NCBI GenBank assembly: GCA_964434585.1
Contig: CAYSVN010000007.1
Span: 1 to 34,033 of the forward strand
DNA from: CAYSVN01 sp964434585
Lineage (GTDB): Bacteria; Patescibacteriota; Gracilibacteria; Peribacterales; Peribacteraceae
Length of the DNA: 34,033 nt
Direction of reading: 5' to 3'
The translations under genes and the position numbers were made by a program. The notes under the pieces are model-generated. The model saw only the letters and a program-made list of their open reading frames with translations, did no database searches and had not been told where the DNA came from. Of this stretch, positions 6,430-14,183 are shown piece by piece. Each line of letters opens with the position of its first letter. Position 1 is the first letter of the stretch.

Positions 6430-8208
6430 ATCTACTTTCGGCAACTTAACTGTAAACGTTGTTCCTTCTTGCTCGTTAGAGCTAAAGCCAATAGTTCCTT
6501 TAAGCATGGTAATAATTGTTTTTGCGGTATATAAACCGAGTCCTGTACCATCTGGTTGAGCCTCAAGGCCTTGTGACCCCCTAAAGAATTGTTGGAATAC
6601 CCTTGTTTGTTCTGCAACAGGGATAATTTTGCCAAGATTATGAATAGAAATCAAAACATGTCGTTCGTTTTCCTTTGCCTTAACGGTAATTTTACCACGA
6701 TCATCACTATACATTACAGCATTGCCTATAAGGGTGTCGATTACTTTTTCTAAAAACGTGCTATCGGCTGCCACGTTAATAGCTGGATCGCATGTAAATT
6801 CTATATACTGCCCCCTGGCAGAAGTAGCCTCTTTAAAACTAGCAATAACATGTGCCAACATAGGGCTAAGCGGTTGTAGTTCTAATTCAACATCCTTAAC
6901 ACCTGCATTAAATGATGTGGTTTTTAAAATAGAATTTAGATACTCCGTTAAGTGAACCGATGATTCATGTGCATTTACTAGTAATTCTTGCTGGTCTTCT
7001 GTTAGGTTAGATGTGTCGTCTTGCATTGCTTCTAGCGACCAACGAACTCCAGAAATTGGTGTACGCAACATGTGCGAAGTAATAGTCATAAAATTAGCTT
7101 TTGTTTCTTCCATTCGTTTTTGCTCACTAACGTCAATCACAAAGCCTTCAATTGCTTTTATTTTACCACCAGACTTAAAGGCGCCTCTCCCCTGTTCCCA
7201 AACCCATTTTTCATGACCATCTTTAGTAAGAATACGATAAGAAATTTCAAAATGATGTTTATCGGCAAGGGCAGTTGTAATAGTCTCCTCAACAGCGTCT
7301 TGGTCTTCTGGGTGAATAAGAGATCGATAAGAAATAGCATCTTCGCCAGACAGTTGTTGTACACTATATCCTGTTAATTCTTCAGCCATCGGATTTACAA
7401 AGTCAAAAGGCTCATTATAATTATTAATATCCCTATAAACCATACCAGGAACATTACTCATTAAGCGCAATAAGCGTTTTTGCTGTTCGACACGACGTTG
7501 AGCTATGCGCCCAGTTAAAAGTGATAACAAAACAGCAAGAAGACTAAACATTCCTAGCATCGGTAACAAGTTTTTCCAAGCAACATCAACAAAGCTATCT
7601 GCCGGCATATCCAAACCTAATACTGCTAATACTTCACCATTTTGCCCAGTTATTGGTGCATACCCCGAAAGAAAGCGCCCCCATTTATTAATAGTAAATT
7701 CAGACTCAACAGCAGGCTGTAAAAATGCTTCTTCATTTAAAACAGAGGTTGGTGTGATGGTAAAATAATCATTAGGATACGATGGTGCTTCATCTTCTGA
7801 AATAACGTCATCATTATTCCGGTCAAGTTGATCAATTGAACTCAAAGTGTCAGCATCCAACACAAAAGCTAGCGCAAGTGGTTGATCTGTCTTACGTAAA
7901 ACATAAACATTATCTGCCAATGGAATTTGCTGCCTGATAACACGTAGAGTTTCTGAAAGCTTTAAAAATACCGGAGTATTAATGGCGTCATTATCATTAA
8001 TAATATAATCTACATAATTGGGGTTCACTTGAGTAGCAGCTAACGATACCAAAGAGCCAAGATGCTGTCGTAGTTGATCTTGGGTGTAAATTGCACTTTG
8101 ATATGCAAATAAACTTCCAAGCACCATAATACTAAGTAACACCATTAATGCTGGAAAAACAATCGCTATTGAAGCGCGTGCCGGGTGGCTATTTACAGAT
8201 CTAGACAT
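6427..8208 (-). CDS. Membrane-bound PAS sensor histidine kinase
   Basis: A 593-residue protein from the ATG at 8208 (an upstream TTG would add six residues). Order: TM1 (about 14-36), an extracytoplasmic sensor (about 37-211), TM2 (about 212-234), a PAS/PAC domain (about 250-364), a HisKA dimerisation helix with phospho-acceptor His379 in SHMLRTPISGVRW, and a HATPase_c domain with an N-box (IDTLIGNAVMYSDD) and G-box (GTGLGLYTAKTII). The sensor region contains DRNNDDVISEDE (about 129-140), which fits an EF-hand calcium loop. The kinase should autophosphorylate and pass phosphate to a response regulator, but none is encoded nearby, so it is an orphan here. The stop codon lies within the right arm of the inverted-repeat element at 6313-6429. 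Confidence 0.93.
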   Translation of the reverse strand: MSRSVNSHPARASIAIVFPALMVLLSIMVLGSLFAYQSAIYTQDQLRQHLGSLVSLAATQVNPNYVDYIINDNDAINTPVFLKLSETLRVIRQQIPLADNVYVLRKTDQPLALAFVLDADTLSSIDQLDRNNDDVISEDEAPSYPNDYFTITPTSVLNEEAFLQPAVESEFTINKWGRFLSGYAPITGQNGEVLAVLGLDMPADSFVDVAWKNLLPMLGMFSLLAVLLSLLTGRIAQRRVEQQKRLLRLMSNVPGMVYRDINNYNEPFDFVNPMAEELTGYSVQQLSGEDAISYRSLIHPEDQDAVEETITTALADKHHFEISYRILTKDGHEKWVWEQGRGAFKSGGKIKAIEGFVIDVSEQKRMEETKANFMTITSHMLRTPISGVRWSLEAMQDDTSNLTEDQQELLVNAHESSVHLTEYLNSILKTTSFNAGVKDVELELQPLSPMLAHVIASFKEATSARGQYIEFTCDPAINVAADSTFLEKVIDTLIGNAVMYSDDRGKITVKAKENERHVLISIHNLGKIIPVAEQTRVFQQFFRGSQGLEAQPDGTGLGLYTAKTIITMLKGTIGFSSNEQEGTTFTVKLPKVD

Positions 8209-8318
8209 CAAATTATTATAACACAATAAAGACTAAAAAGGTAGAAAATGCAAAAGGCAATTAAGAGGTTTTAACGTATCTTCATGTCGCAGAACAATAA
8301 AAATAGAAGTAAAAATTA

Positions 8319-9044
8319 CTAATAAAAATATAACCATAACAAGCTGTAAATAATTGGCTGATGAACAAGGTAAACAAGTAGTGAGCGCCTACCAAGCCAA
8401 AGAAGCCAGCTAGGCCATGCTATAAAGCGTAAGTAACCTTGTGAACCCTGAGGGTATAACCAGCTACCAAGTCCCATTCCTAACAAAATAACTGAAAACC
8501 ATGGAATGAGCGGATAATAATCAACCGATAAAAACCCAAACGGTTGCATTCCTAATGGTAGTAGCAGCCAAGATGGTAAATATTGTAACGGTTCTATTGC
8601 TACAAGCAATACACTTCCAATTAACCACCATAATACTGCATTTATAATATTCCATATCTTGAATCGTTGAAACACCAACTGCAGCAAAGTTGCAACAGCA
8701 ATGAGGTGCAAAATTCCAAAACGCACATAACTTTGTGGGATGTAAATATACGTAACAGCAGATATAAGTAAGGCTCCTATAAGTATAATCGTAAATCTTT
8801 TGAACAATTTTTGTATACGATGATAAGAAGAAGATCTTTGCCAAGAAATAGTAGAAACCGCCCCTACTAAAAGCAGAAATATAAAAGCAATCGGCTGAGA
8901 CCATGGCTGCCAAATTTCTGTAGCAATTGGCAAAGAAACGCCAAAAAAGAATGTTAAATCAAACAACGTGTGATAAATCATCATCGCTACAATAGCCAAA
9001 CCTCTTAGTGCATCTAATTCTGGGTAACGTTTAACAGAGCTCAT
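8319..9044 (-). CDS. DUF1624 / HGSNAT-catalytic-like membrane acyltransferase
   Basis: A 241-residue protein from the ATG at 9044; an upstream TTG would add 13 unlikely residues. It opens with RYPELDALRGLAIVAMMIYH followed by TLFDLTFF, which is the signature of the heparan-alpha-glucosaminide N-acetyltransferase catalytic domain (DUF1624): Asp and Arg-Gly before a first membrane helix, and a His-x-x-x-Asp within it. About six or seven membrane segments follow, ending HQPIIYSLLWLYFY. Members move an acyl group across or at the membrane onto sugars or lipids. The acceptor here is unknown. It stands alone between the kinase and the divergent secreted protein gene. Confidence 0.82.
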   Translation of the reverse strand: MSSVKRYPELDALRGLAIVAMMIYHTLFDLTFFFGVSLPIATEIWQPWSQPIAFIFLLLVGAVSTISWQRSSSYHRIQKLFKRFTIILIGALLISAVTYIYIPQSYVRFGILHLIAVATLLQLVFQRFKIWNIINAVLWWLIGSVLLVAIEPLQYLPSWLLLPLGMQPFGFLSVDYYPLIPWFSVILLGMGLGSWLYPQGSQGYLRFIAWPSWLLWLGRRSLLVYLVHQPIIYSLLWLYFY

Positions 9045-9143
9045 ACCTAAAGTGTAACAGAGTATAAAGTAGAGGAAACGCAATTTCTTCTTAATGATAA
9101 GTAATTACAATGGTTCCATCTTATTTATTTCCATATTTTATTT

Positions 9144-10397
9144 ATGAAAACAAAATCATTACTCGCCATTACCTTAGTGGTATTTATGGGCGCAAATTCA
9201 GCTCTGGCTATGACAGATACTGACGAAACAACCACCGTAAAACCAAGCCGTATTAAAGCAGAAAAAATTGAAACTCTAAAGATGATGAATGTAAAAGCTC
9301 CACGCATGGTAAAAGCAAAGGCTAAAAATAATATTACCAAGAAATTAAATACATACCTAAAACGTAACGATATTGAAAAACCAGAGCAGTGGACCGATTG
9401 GGATAAAGTAGAAAAAACAGCATACCTTAAAGAAGCTGGTCTTGATGTTGAACGAATGGAGGCCTTTAAAGACAAGGTCGTCCGCAAGGCAAATCATGAA
9501 ATTAAACTAAGAAAACTTGAAAAATTAAGCGAGCTAGACATAAGCGATGTTCCTGAAAAATACAAAGCAGGTATTGCATTTGCTAGAGATAACGGAATTA
9601 TGCAAGGAGACCAACTGGCTGATGGCACCCGTGCTGTTAATGCCGAAAAAGCAGTAAAAAGAATCGACTTCTTTATTATGTTTAAACGTATTATGAACCG
9701 TGCTGGAGAAAAGATGAGCGTAGACGATGTAGCCGCAAGGTTTAAAGACTTTGATAAAACCCAATGGTACGGAGAAGATGCTACAGACGCTATTTCCTGG
9801 AAAGTGTTAAAAGGTGATGGCAACAATCTACTGCGTTTAACAGATTCTGTAACACTAGCAGAAGCAGGAGCAATGGCAGAACGCATAACAGGAATCGAAA
9901 CAGCTGGTTACACACATCCTGCTGTTGAAGCTGGACATTGGTATTCAGAAAGCATGAGCTACTTTCTTGAAACTGGTATTATAGATGAAGAATTCTACAA
10001 TCCAACCCATGAATTAAACAGAGGAGAAACTGCTGATATTATTCGTGCCCTTGTACAGCAACAACAAGATATTGATGACGGCTTTGTAGATTACGAGGAG
10101 GCTGAATATGAAGATGAAGATGAGGCTGAATATGAGGCTGAATATGAGGCTGAATATGAGGATGAGGATGAGGATGAGGATGAGGATGAGGATGAGGATG
10201 AAGAACTTTCAACTTTATGTAAAAATAAAGGTGGAACATATAATGTAGAGCATAATGAATGTGAAAATATTTCTGCTGATGCATGCGAAGTATTAGATGG
10301 AACATTTAATGCTTGTGCGAGCGCTTGTCGTCATGACGAAACTGCCGAAGGATGTACTTTGAATTGTGTTCAAGTATGCGCTTTAAATAATGAGTAA
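9144..10397 (+). CDS. Secreted protein with SLH-like region, acidic repeat and Cys-rich tail
   Basis: A 417-residue protein with a cleavable signal peptide (MKTKSLLAITLVVFMGANSALA). The charged helical part (about 23-130) is followed by segments resembling S-layer homology modules: YKAGIAFARDNGIMQGDQLADGTRAVNAEKAVKRIDFFIM, and later the pattern W-Y-S-E-S-M-S-Y-F-L-E-T-G-I-I with LNRGETADIIRAL. Residues about 316-355 are an acidic low-complexity run of EAEY and ED units. The last ~65 residues contain ten Cys, with FNACASACRH and CTLNCVQVC, a tail I associate with secreted CPR proteins (from memory, not searched). It is probably a cell-surface or S-layer-bound protein; the acidic run may bind cations. 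A terminator follows immediately, so it is monocistronic. Confidence 0.75.
   Translation: MKTKSLLAITLVVFMGANSALAMTDTDETTTVKPSRIKAEKIETLKMMNVKAPRMVKAKAKNNITKKLNTYLKRNDIEKPEQWTDWDKVEKTAYLKEAGLDVERMEAFKDKVVRKANHEIKLRKLEKLSELDISDVPEKYKAGIAFARDNGIMQGDQLADGTRAVNAEKAVKRIDFFIMFKRIMNRAGEKMSVDDVAARFKDFDKTQWYGEDATDAISWKVLKGDGNNLLRLTDSVTLAEAGAMAERITGIETAGYTHPAVEAGHWYSESMSYFLETGIIDEEFYNPTHELNRGETADIIRALVQQQQDIDDGFVDYEEAEYEDEDEAEYEAEYEAEYEDEDEDEDEDEDEDEELSTLCKNKGGTYNVEHNECENISADACEVLDGTFNACASACRHDETAEGCTLNCVQVCALNNE
10098..10206 (+). repeat. Coding tandem repeat (12-bp and 6-bp units)
   Basis: Four copies of the 12-mer GAGGCTGAATAT, one separated from the next by GAAGATGAAGAT, are followed by about eight copies of GAGGAT. 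All units are multiples of 3, so slippage would change protein length without shifting frame. On the other strand it reads as His-Pro repeats, which are not a gene. Confidence 0.9.
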
Positions 10398-10431
10398 AAC
10401 TAAAGTACTCATTTTCTAGATCTTTAAAAAA

Positions 10432-10458
10432 AACCTCTCAGGCTCTGAGAGGTTTTTT
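10432..10458 (+). terminator. Intrinsic terminator
   Basis: AACCTCTCAG-GCT-CTGAGAGGTT, a perfect 10-bp stem, followed by TTTT, 34 bp after the secreted-protein gene. The upstream A-run makes it usable on both strands. Confidence 0.92.
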
Positions 10459-10535
10459 GTTATCTACACTACAATACATCCTCGCCCATCTAGCATTCAT
10501 CCATTATACTCATAACATTAATTCCCTACTCCTTT

Positions 10536-11816
10536 ATGAACAACACGCCTTTCCAAAACTATTTAGACCGCTTAGCTGTAGCAGGTAAAATCTTAAAATT
10601 AACAACAGAAGAAGTTTCTAAATTATCAGAGCCACAGGTAATACACGAGCCAACATTAGAAATTACCATGGACGATGGGTCAGAAAAAACATTTAACGCC
10701 TACCGTGTACAATTTAACAATGCGCGCGGGCCTTATAAGGGTGGTATAAGATTTCACCCCGATGCAGATATTGCAGAAGTAAAAGCACTAGCCGCATTAA
10801 TGGCTGTTAAGTGCTCTGTAGTAAATCTGCCACTTGGTGGTGGTAAAGGTGGCGTAGAGGTAAACCCAAAAGAATTAAGTAGTAGCGAATTGGAGCGCTT
10901 AAGTAGAGCTTGGGTACAGGAGCTGGCAGATTATATTGGGCCAACAAAAGATTGTCCCGCTCCAGATGTCTATACCAATCCACAAATTATGGCCTACATG
11001 ATGGATGAATTCGAACAAATTAAACAAGAAAGTATTCCTGGTGTCTTTACAGGTAAGCCACTAGAAATTGGCGGAAGCAAAGGGCGCGGTAGTGCTACTG
11101 CACAAGGTGGTGTTTATGTACTAGAGGAGTTGCGTAAAAATCTTAACAAAGACGCTAAAGACTTAAAGGTAGCCATTCAAGGTTTTGGAAACGCTGGATA
11201 CCATGCAGCAAATTTTTTACATAAACTTGGCTACACTATTGTAGCCGTAAGCGATAGCCGAGGTGGACTTTATAGCGAACACGGCTTAGACCCTCAGCAA
11301 ATTTATAAAGCTAAACAAGCAAAAGGCGCTGTAACTAGTATGTACTGTAATGGTGAAGTATGTGACGCTCAGGCAATGCAGTCAGACAATGTTAAGCGTA
11401 TTACCAATGAAGAATTAATAACTTGCGACTGCGACGTACTTGTTCCAGCTGCGCTTGATAACGTTATTCGTGAAGACAACGCTGGCGATGTAAAAGCAAG
11501 CATTATTTTAGAGCTTGCCAACGGCCCAACTACGCCAGAGGCAGACGCAATACTGGAGTCCAAAGACATTAAACTAGTGCCAGATGTACTGGCTAACGCT
11601 GGCGGGGTAACCGTAAGTTATTTTGAAATGGTTCAAAACCAAATGAATTTTTATTGGACAGAAGAAGAAGTTCAGCAAAAACTAAAACCAATTATGGTAG
11701 ATGCTTTTGCAGCCGTTTGGAAAATGAGCCAAGCAGAAAATATCTCCATGCGTAAAGCCGCCTTTGTCGTAGGTGTAAAACGTATTGTAGACGCTATGCG
11801 TTTGCGCGGTCGCTAA
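10536..11816 (+). CDS. gdhA: Glutamate dehydrogenase (Glu/Leu/Phe/Val family)
   Basis: A 426-residue protein, full length for hexameric GDH of the short (~420) class. The N-terminal substrate domain shows RVQFNNARGPYKGGIRFHPD, VVNLPLGGGKGGVEVNP with the catalytic Lys in GGGKGG, and DCPAPDVYTN. The Rossmann domain has VAIQGFGNAGYHAANFL with the GxGxxG-type dinucleotide loop (GFGNAG), followed by VAVSDSRGGLY. The enzyme interconverts glutamate with 2-oxoglutarate and ammonia, linking carbon and nitrogen metabolism. The residue after the second strand is Ser-Asp-Ser, so the NAD versus NADP preference is not certain. The gene is monocistronic: a terminator precedes it and a long non-coding stretch follows. 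The closely related leucine dehydrogenases are shorter. Confidence 0.93.
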   Translation: MNNTPFQNYLDRLAVAGKILKLTTEEVSKLSEPQVIHEPTLEITMDDGSEKTFNAYRVQFNNARGPYKGGIRFHPDADIAEVKALAALMAVKCSVVNLPLGGGKGGVEVNPKELSSSELERLSRAWVQELADYIGPTKDCPAPDVYTNPQIMAYMMDEFEQIKQESIPGVFTGKPLEIGGSKGRGSATAQGGVYVLEELRKNLNKDAKDLKVAIQGFGNAGYHAANFLHKLGYTIVAVSDSRGGLYSEHGLDPQQIYKAKQAKGAVTSMYCNGEVCDAQAMQSDNVKRITNEELITCDCDVLVPAALDNVIREDNAGDVKASIILELANGPTTPEADAILESKDIKLVPDVLANAGGVTVSYFEMVQNQMNFYWTEEEVQQKLKPIMVDAFAAVWKMSQAENISMRKAAFVVGVKRIVDAMRLRGR

Positions 11817-12271
11817 TATTATAAAAATGCAACACTTAATAATATGGCAAACCATGTTTGAACGAGTAGCTTGTGCTCTGCGAACGGAGAAGTCGGTCAC
11901 TTAACTGCTCGAAACAAAGGTGTCCAATGAATAAAAGGAATAAGCTTTATAGACTTTGACGTGAACAGATAACACAACACGAGAGAGTTTTGCTTGCCAT
12001 GATTTTTTTGGTTCGTTCNNNNNNNNNNNNNNNNNNNNNNNNNNNNNNNNNNNNNNNNNNNNNNNNNNNNNNNNNNNNNNNNNNNNNNNNNNNNNNNNNN
12101 NNNNNNNNNNNNNNNNNNAACAGATAACACAACACGAGAGAGTTTTGCTTGCCATGATTTTTTTGGTTCGTTCTTGTATCAACAAAAATGAACATAATAG
12201 AAGTTTTAAATATTATAAAAAAGCCGCATAACATCCATGCTTGCGGCTACTTTCGACGATCCATTGCTTTG
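11817..12271. other. Gene-less stretch with a 100-N gap and duplicated contig ends
   Basis: No credible gene. At 11856-11915 GTTT..CGAG and CTCG..AAAC can pair around a loop containing CTC/GAG, a possible structured RNA or palindrome. A 55-bp sequence at 11964-12018 recurs exactly at 12119-12173 on either side of 100 Ns. A 55-bp overlap matches a common assembler k-mer size, so this is probably one sequence at two contig ends and not a biological repeat. Confidence 0.7.
12216..12248 (-). terminator. Intrinsic terminator of the small membrane protein gene
   Basis: On the minus strand AGCCGCA and TGCGGCT form a 7-bp stem followed by six Ts, 23 bp after the stop of the gene at 12272-12520. Confidence 0.8.
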
Positions 12272-12520
12272 TTAAGCAATTGTTGATCGATGAGGGTTCA
12301 TACTCCAACTCTCCCGTGTACCGGGCGAACAAAGAGCGTAGACAACAACACCAACTCCAACAATTGGGCCGACAAACCACAACCAAGGCGATTGAATAAC
12401 TGCGAAGTCGAAATTCGCAATATAAACAATAAATTTGGCGAAGGCTACGACCAGGGAAACAAGCACGAATGCGATCAAGAATGCAACGAATGCATTCTCA
12501 GAAAAATATTTAATATTCAA
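12272..12520 (-). CDS. Small two-helix membrane protein
   Basis: An 82-residue protein. I place the start at a TTG (12520) because it is preceded by CAGGAGA with 5-6 bp spacing, the best Shine-Dalgarno site in the window. The frame continues upstream to 12595, but without a better start. Two long hydrophobic segments are visible: FVAFLIAFVLVSLVVAFAKFIVYI (about residues 11-34) and LWFVGPIVGVGVVVYAL (about 48-64), followed by a short polar tail. No family recognised. A matching terminator lies just downstream. The opposite strand also has an open frame (12290-12547), but it is polar and has no ribosome-binding site, so I reject that one. Confidence 0.65.
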   Translation of the reverse strand: MNIKYFSENAFVAFLIAFVLVSLVVAFAKFIVYIANFDFAVIQSPWLWFVGPIVGVGVVVYALCSPGTRESWSMNPHRSTIA

Positions 12521-12690
12521 AGCGTTCTCCTGAAAATCGACAAATAAACTTAAAGATCGTATAAATAAAATACTATTTTTAACTACATAAGTCAATCAAT
12601 CAAATAAATAGGGGTAACAATTAATGTGTACAAAAACATAAAAAAGCCCTTTACAAGGGGGCGACAGGTGTTTAACATACCGGTCCATGC

Positions 12691-12716
12691 CATGGTTCGG
12701 CTTCGCTCACCATGAC
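12691..12716. repeat. REP-like palindromic element, copy B
   Basis: CATGGT and ACCATG enclose TCGGCTTCGCTC. This is the same design as the other copies: a short GC-rich core with complementary flanks. It lies 27 bp upstream of rpsL. The rest of 12521-12742 holds no gene, only a weak GCCC/GGGC hairpin with a T-run readable on the minus strand near 12641-12664. Confidence 0.45.
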
Positions 12717-12742
12717 ATCTTATCCATTTACTTTTATATTAA

Positions 12743-13162
12743 GTGCCAACTATCAGTCAACTCGTGCGCAAAGGCCGCAAGGACAAGCGCAAGAAATCTA
12801 AGGCTCCAGCTCTCCAATACACTTGGAATAGCTTAAAGATGAAAAACGTTCCCCTGCCAAAGGGTTGTCCGTTTAAACGTGGTGTTTGTGTAAAGGTAAC
12901 AACGATGACACCTAAAAAGCCTAACTCTGCGTTACGTAAAATTGCTCGTGTTCGTTTAACCAATGGTCACGAAGTAAAAGCTTACATTATGGGTGAGGGC
13001 CACAATCTACAAGAACACAGTGTTGTACTTGTACGTGGTGGACGTGTAAAAGATCTTCCAGGAGTTAAGTACCACATTGTTCGTGGTGTACTTGATACAG
13101 AAGGTGTAGGCGATCGTAAACAAAGTCGTTCTCGTTATGGAGCTAAAAAACCTAAATCTTAA
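12743..13162 (+). CDS. rpsL: 30S ribosomal protein S12
   Basis: A 139-residue protein, slightly longer than the 124 residues of E. coli S12 because of an insertion after the Lys/Arg-rich N-terminus. It contains the decoding-centre loops TPKKPNSALRK (including the Lys whose mutation gives streptomycin resistance in other bacteria) and LPGVKYHIVRGVLD, and ends with the usual GAKKPK. It sits in the A-site of the 30S subunit and helps control decoding accuracy. The start is GTG at 12743, fixed by MPTISQLVRKGR. No Shine-Dalgarno site is present; TATATT lies 2 bp before the start. rpsG follows after 2 bp. Confidence 0.97.
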   Translation: MPTISQLVRKGRKDKRKKSKAPALQYTWNSLKMKNVPLPKGCPFKRGVCVKVTTMTPKKPNSALRKIARVRLTNGHEVKAYIMGEGHNLQEHSVVLVRGGRVKDLPGVKYHIVRGVLDTEGVGDRKQSRSRYGAKKPKS

Positions 13163-13164
13163 TT

Positions 13165-13601
13165 ATGGCTAAACCAATTAAACCTTTTATTCCGGCTAAT
13201 AGTAATCCTTTCATTGAAAAGTTTATTAATTGTATGATGCACGATGGTAAAAAATCTATCGCTCGTCGTATTTTCTGGGATGCTATGGCTTCTGTTAAAG
13301 AGCGTAGTAAGGAAGACCCAATTGAAGTATTTACAAAAGCATTAACAAACGTAACTCCACTTATTGAAGTTCGTCCTAAGCGTGTTGGTGGTTCTGTATA
13401 CCAAGTACCAATCGAAGTTACTCCTAATCGTCAGCAAAGTCTTTCTATCCGTTGGATTCTAACAGCTGCTCGTGCTCGTAAAGGAATGCCAATGAGCCAA
13501 CGCCTAGCAGCAGAAATTATGGATGCTAGTACCGACCAAGGTGCAGCCTTTAAAAAGAAACAAGACGTTCTTAAGATGGCTCAAGCCAATAAAGCATTCG
13601 C
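13165..13601 (+). CDS. rpsG: 30S ribosomal protein S7 (3' end lost in assembly gap)
   Basis: About 145 residues are readable before the 100-N gap; S7 is usually about 156, so only the last ten or so residues are missing. Landmarks are the N-terminal basic region, FINCMMHDGKKSIARRIFW, EVRPKRVGGSVYQVPIEV, and RWILTAARARKG, ending at AQANKAFA where the family usually ends AHFRW. S7 nucleates assembly of the 30S head. ATG starts 2 bp after the rpsL stop, consistent with translational coupling in the str operon. A frame reading through the Ns into groES is an artefact. Confidence 0.96.
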
Positions 13602-13725
13602 NNNNNNNNNNNNNNNNNNNNNNNNNNNNNNNNNNNNNNNNNNNNNNNNNNNNNNNNNNNNNNNNNNNNNNNNNNNNNNNNNNNNNNNNNNNNNNNNNNN
13701 NTTATATCTTTCCTATTTTAGAATT

Positions 13726-14055
13726 ATGTCTAAAAAAGTAAAACTATCTATTGATATTCAACCACTTGGTGACCGCGTAGTGGTACACCCACTTGAAGCC
13801 GCCACCAAAACTGCTTCTGGACTTTTTATTCCCGAAAGTAACGCTGGTGAAAAGCCACAACAAGGTATTGTAATTGGCCTTGGTAATGGCGGAACTGGTA
13901 ACGACGTGCCAAATCCTCATGACTTTTTAAAGATTGGTGATACTGTTTTATTCGGTCGTTACGCCGGTGATGAGCTTAAGGTAGAAGATGTCGATGGAAA
14001 CGACGTAGAACTAAAAGTATTCCGACTCGACTCTGTACTAGGTGTTGTTAAATAG
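13726..14055 (+). CDS. groES: GroES co-chaperonin
   Basis: A 109-residue protein, longer than the typical 95-97 because of about eight extra N-terminal residues (MSKKVKLSIDI) before the canonical QPLGDRVVVHPLEA. The mobile loop is TASGLFIPESNAGEKPQQG and the end is the usual FGRYAGDELKVEDVDGNDVELKVFR. GroES caps the GroEL cavity during ATP-driven folding. ATG at 13726 follows a T-rich stretch with no Shine-Dalgarno site; QPLGDR-proximal starts are not available as ATG. It sits downstream of rpsG across the gap, and groEL follows after 128 bp. Confidence 0.95.
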   Translation: MSKKVKLSIDIQPLGDRVVVHPLEAATKTASGLFIPESNAGEKPQQGIVIGLGNGGTGNDVPNPHDFLKIGDTVLFGRYAGDELKVEDVDGNDVELKVFRLDSVLGVVK

Positions 14056-14127
14056 GGATTAGGGTTAAAGAATTAGAGATTAGTGTGTTCTTCAAGAATT
14101 TCATACTGATGCCTAACCACTAATCCC
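14055..14127. repeat. Long inverted repeat between groES and groEL
   Basis: GGGATTAGGGTTA (14055-14067) pairs with TAACCACTAATCCC (14114-14127) with one bulged A, enclosing ~46 nt that contain a smaller TTCTT-C-AAGAA palindrome. It begins in the last base of the groES stop codon. No T-run follows. It may protect or process the mRNA between the two genes, or be an inserted palindromic element. Confidence 0.6.
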
Positions 14128-14183
14128 CTTCATAACAACTTATATATATTTAACTTATTTATTTCAAATTCCCAATTTTAACC

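Noticed and set aside
10039..10305. Minus-strand frame with repeated His-Pro
   Set aside because: It is the antisense reading of the GAGGAT repeat in the secreted protein gene and has no other support.
11964..12173. Exact 55-bp direct repeat flanking 100 Ns, as a possible tandem repeat array
   Set aside because: The length equals a common assembler k-mer and both copies sit exactly at contig ends, so it is most likely one sequence represented twice.
12290..12547. Plus-strand frame opposite the small membrane protein
   Set aside because: Polar, without a ribosome-binding site or promoter; the minus-strand frame has a Shine-Dalgarno site, membrane helices and a terminator.
13165..14055. A continuous frame joining S7 to GroES as a fusion protein
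   Set aside because: The join passes only through Ns; GroES has its own ATG and the S7 C-terminus is simply missing in the gap.
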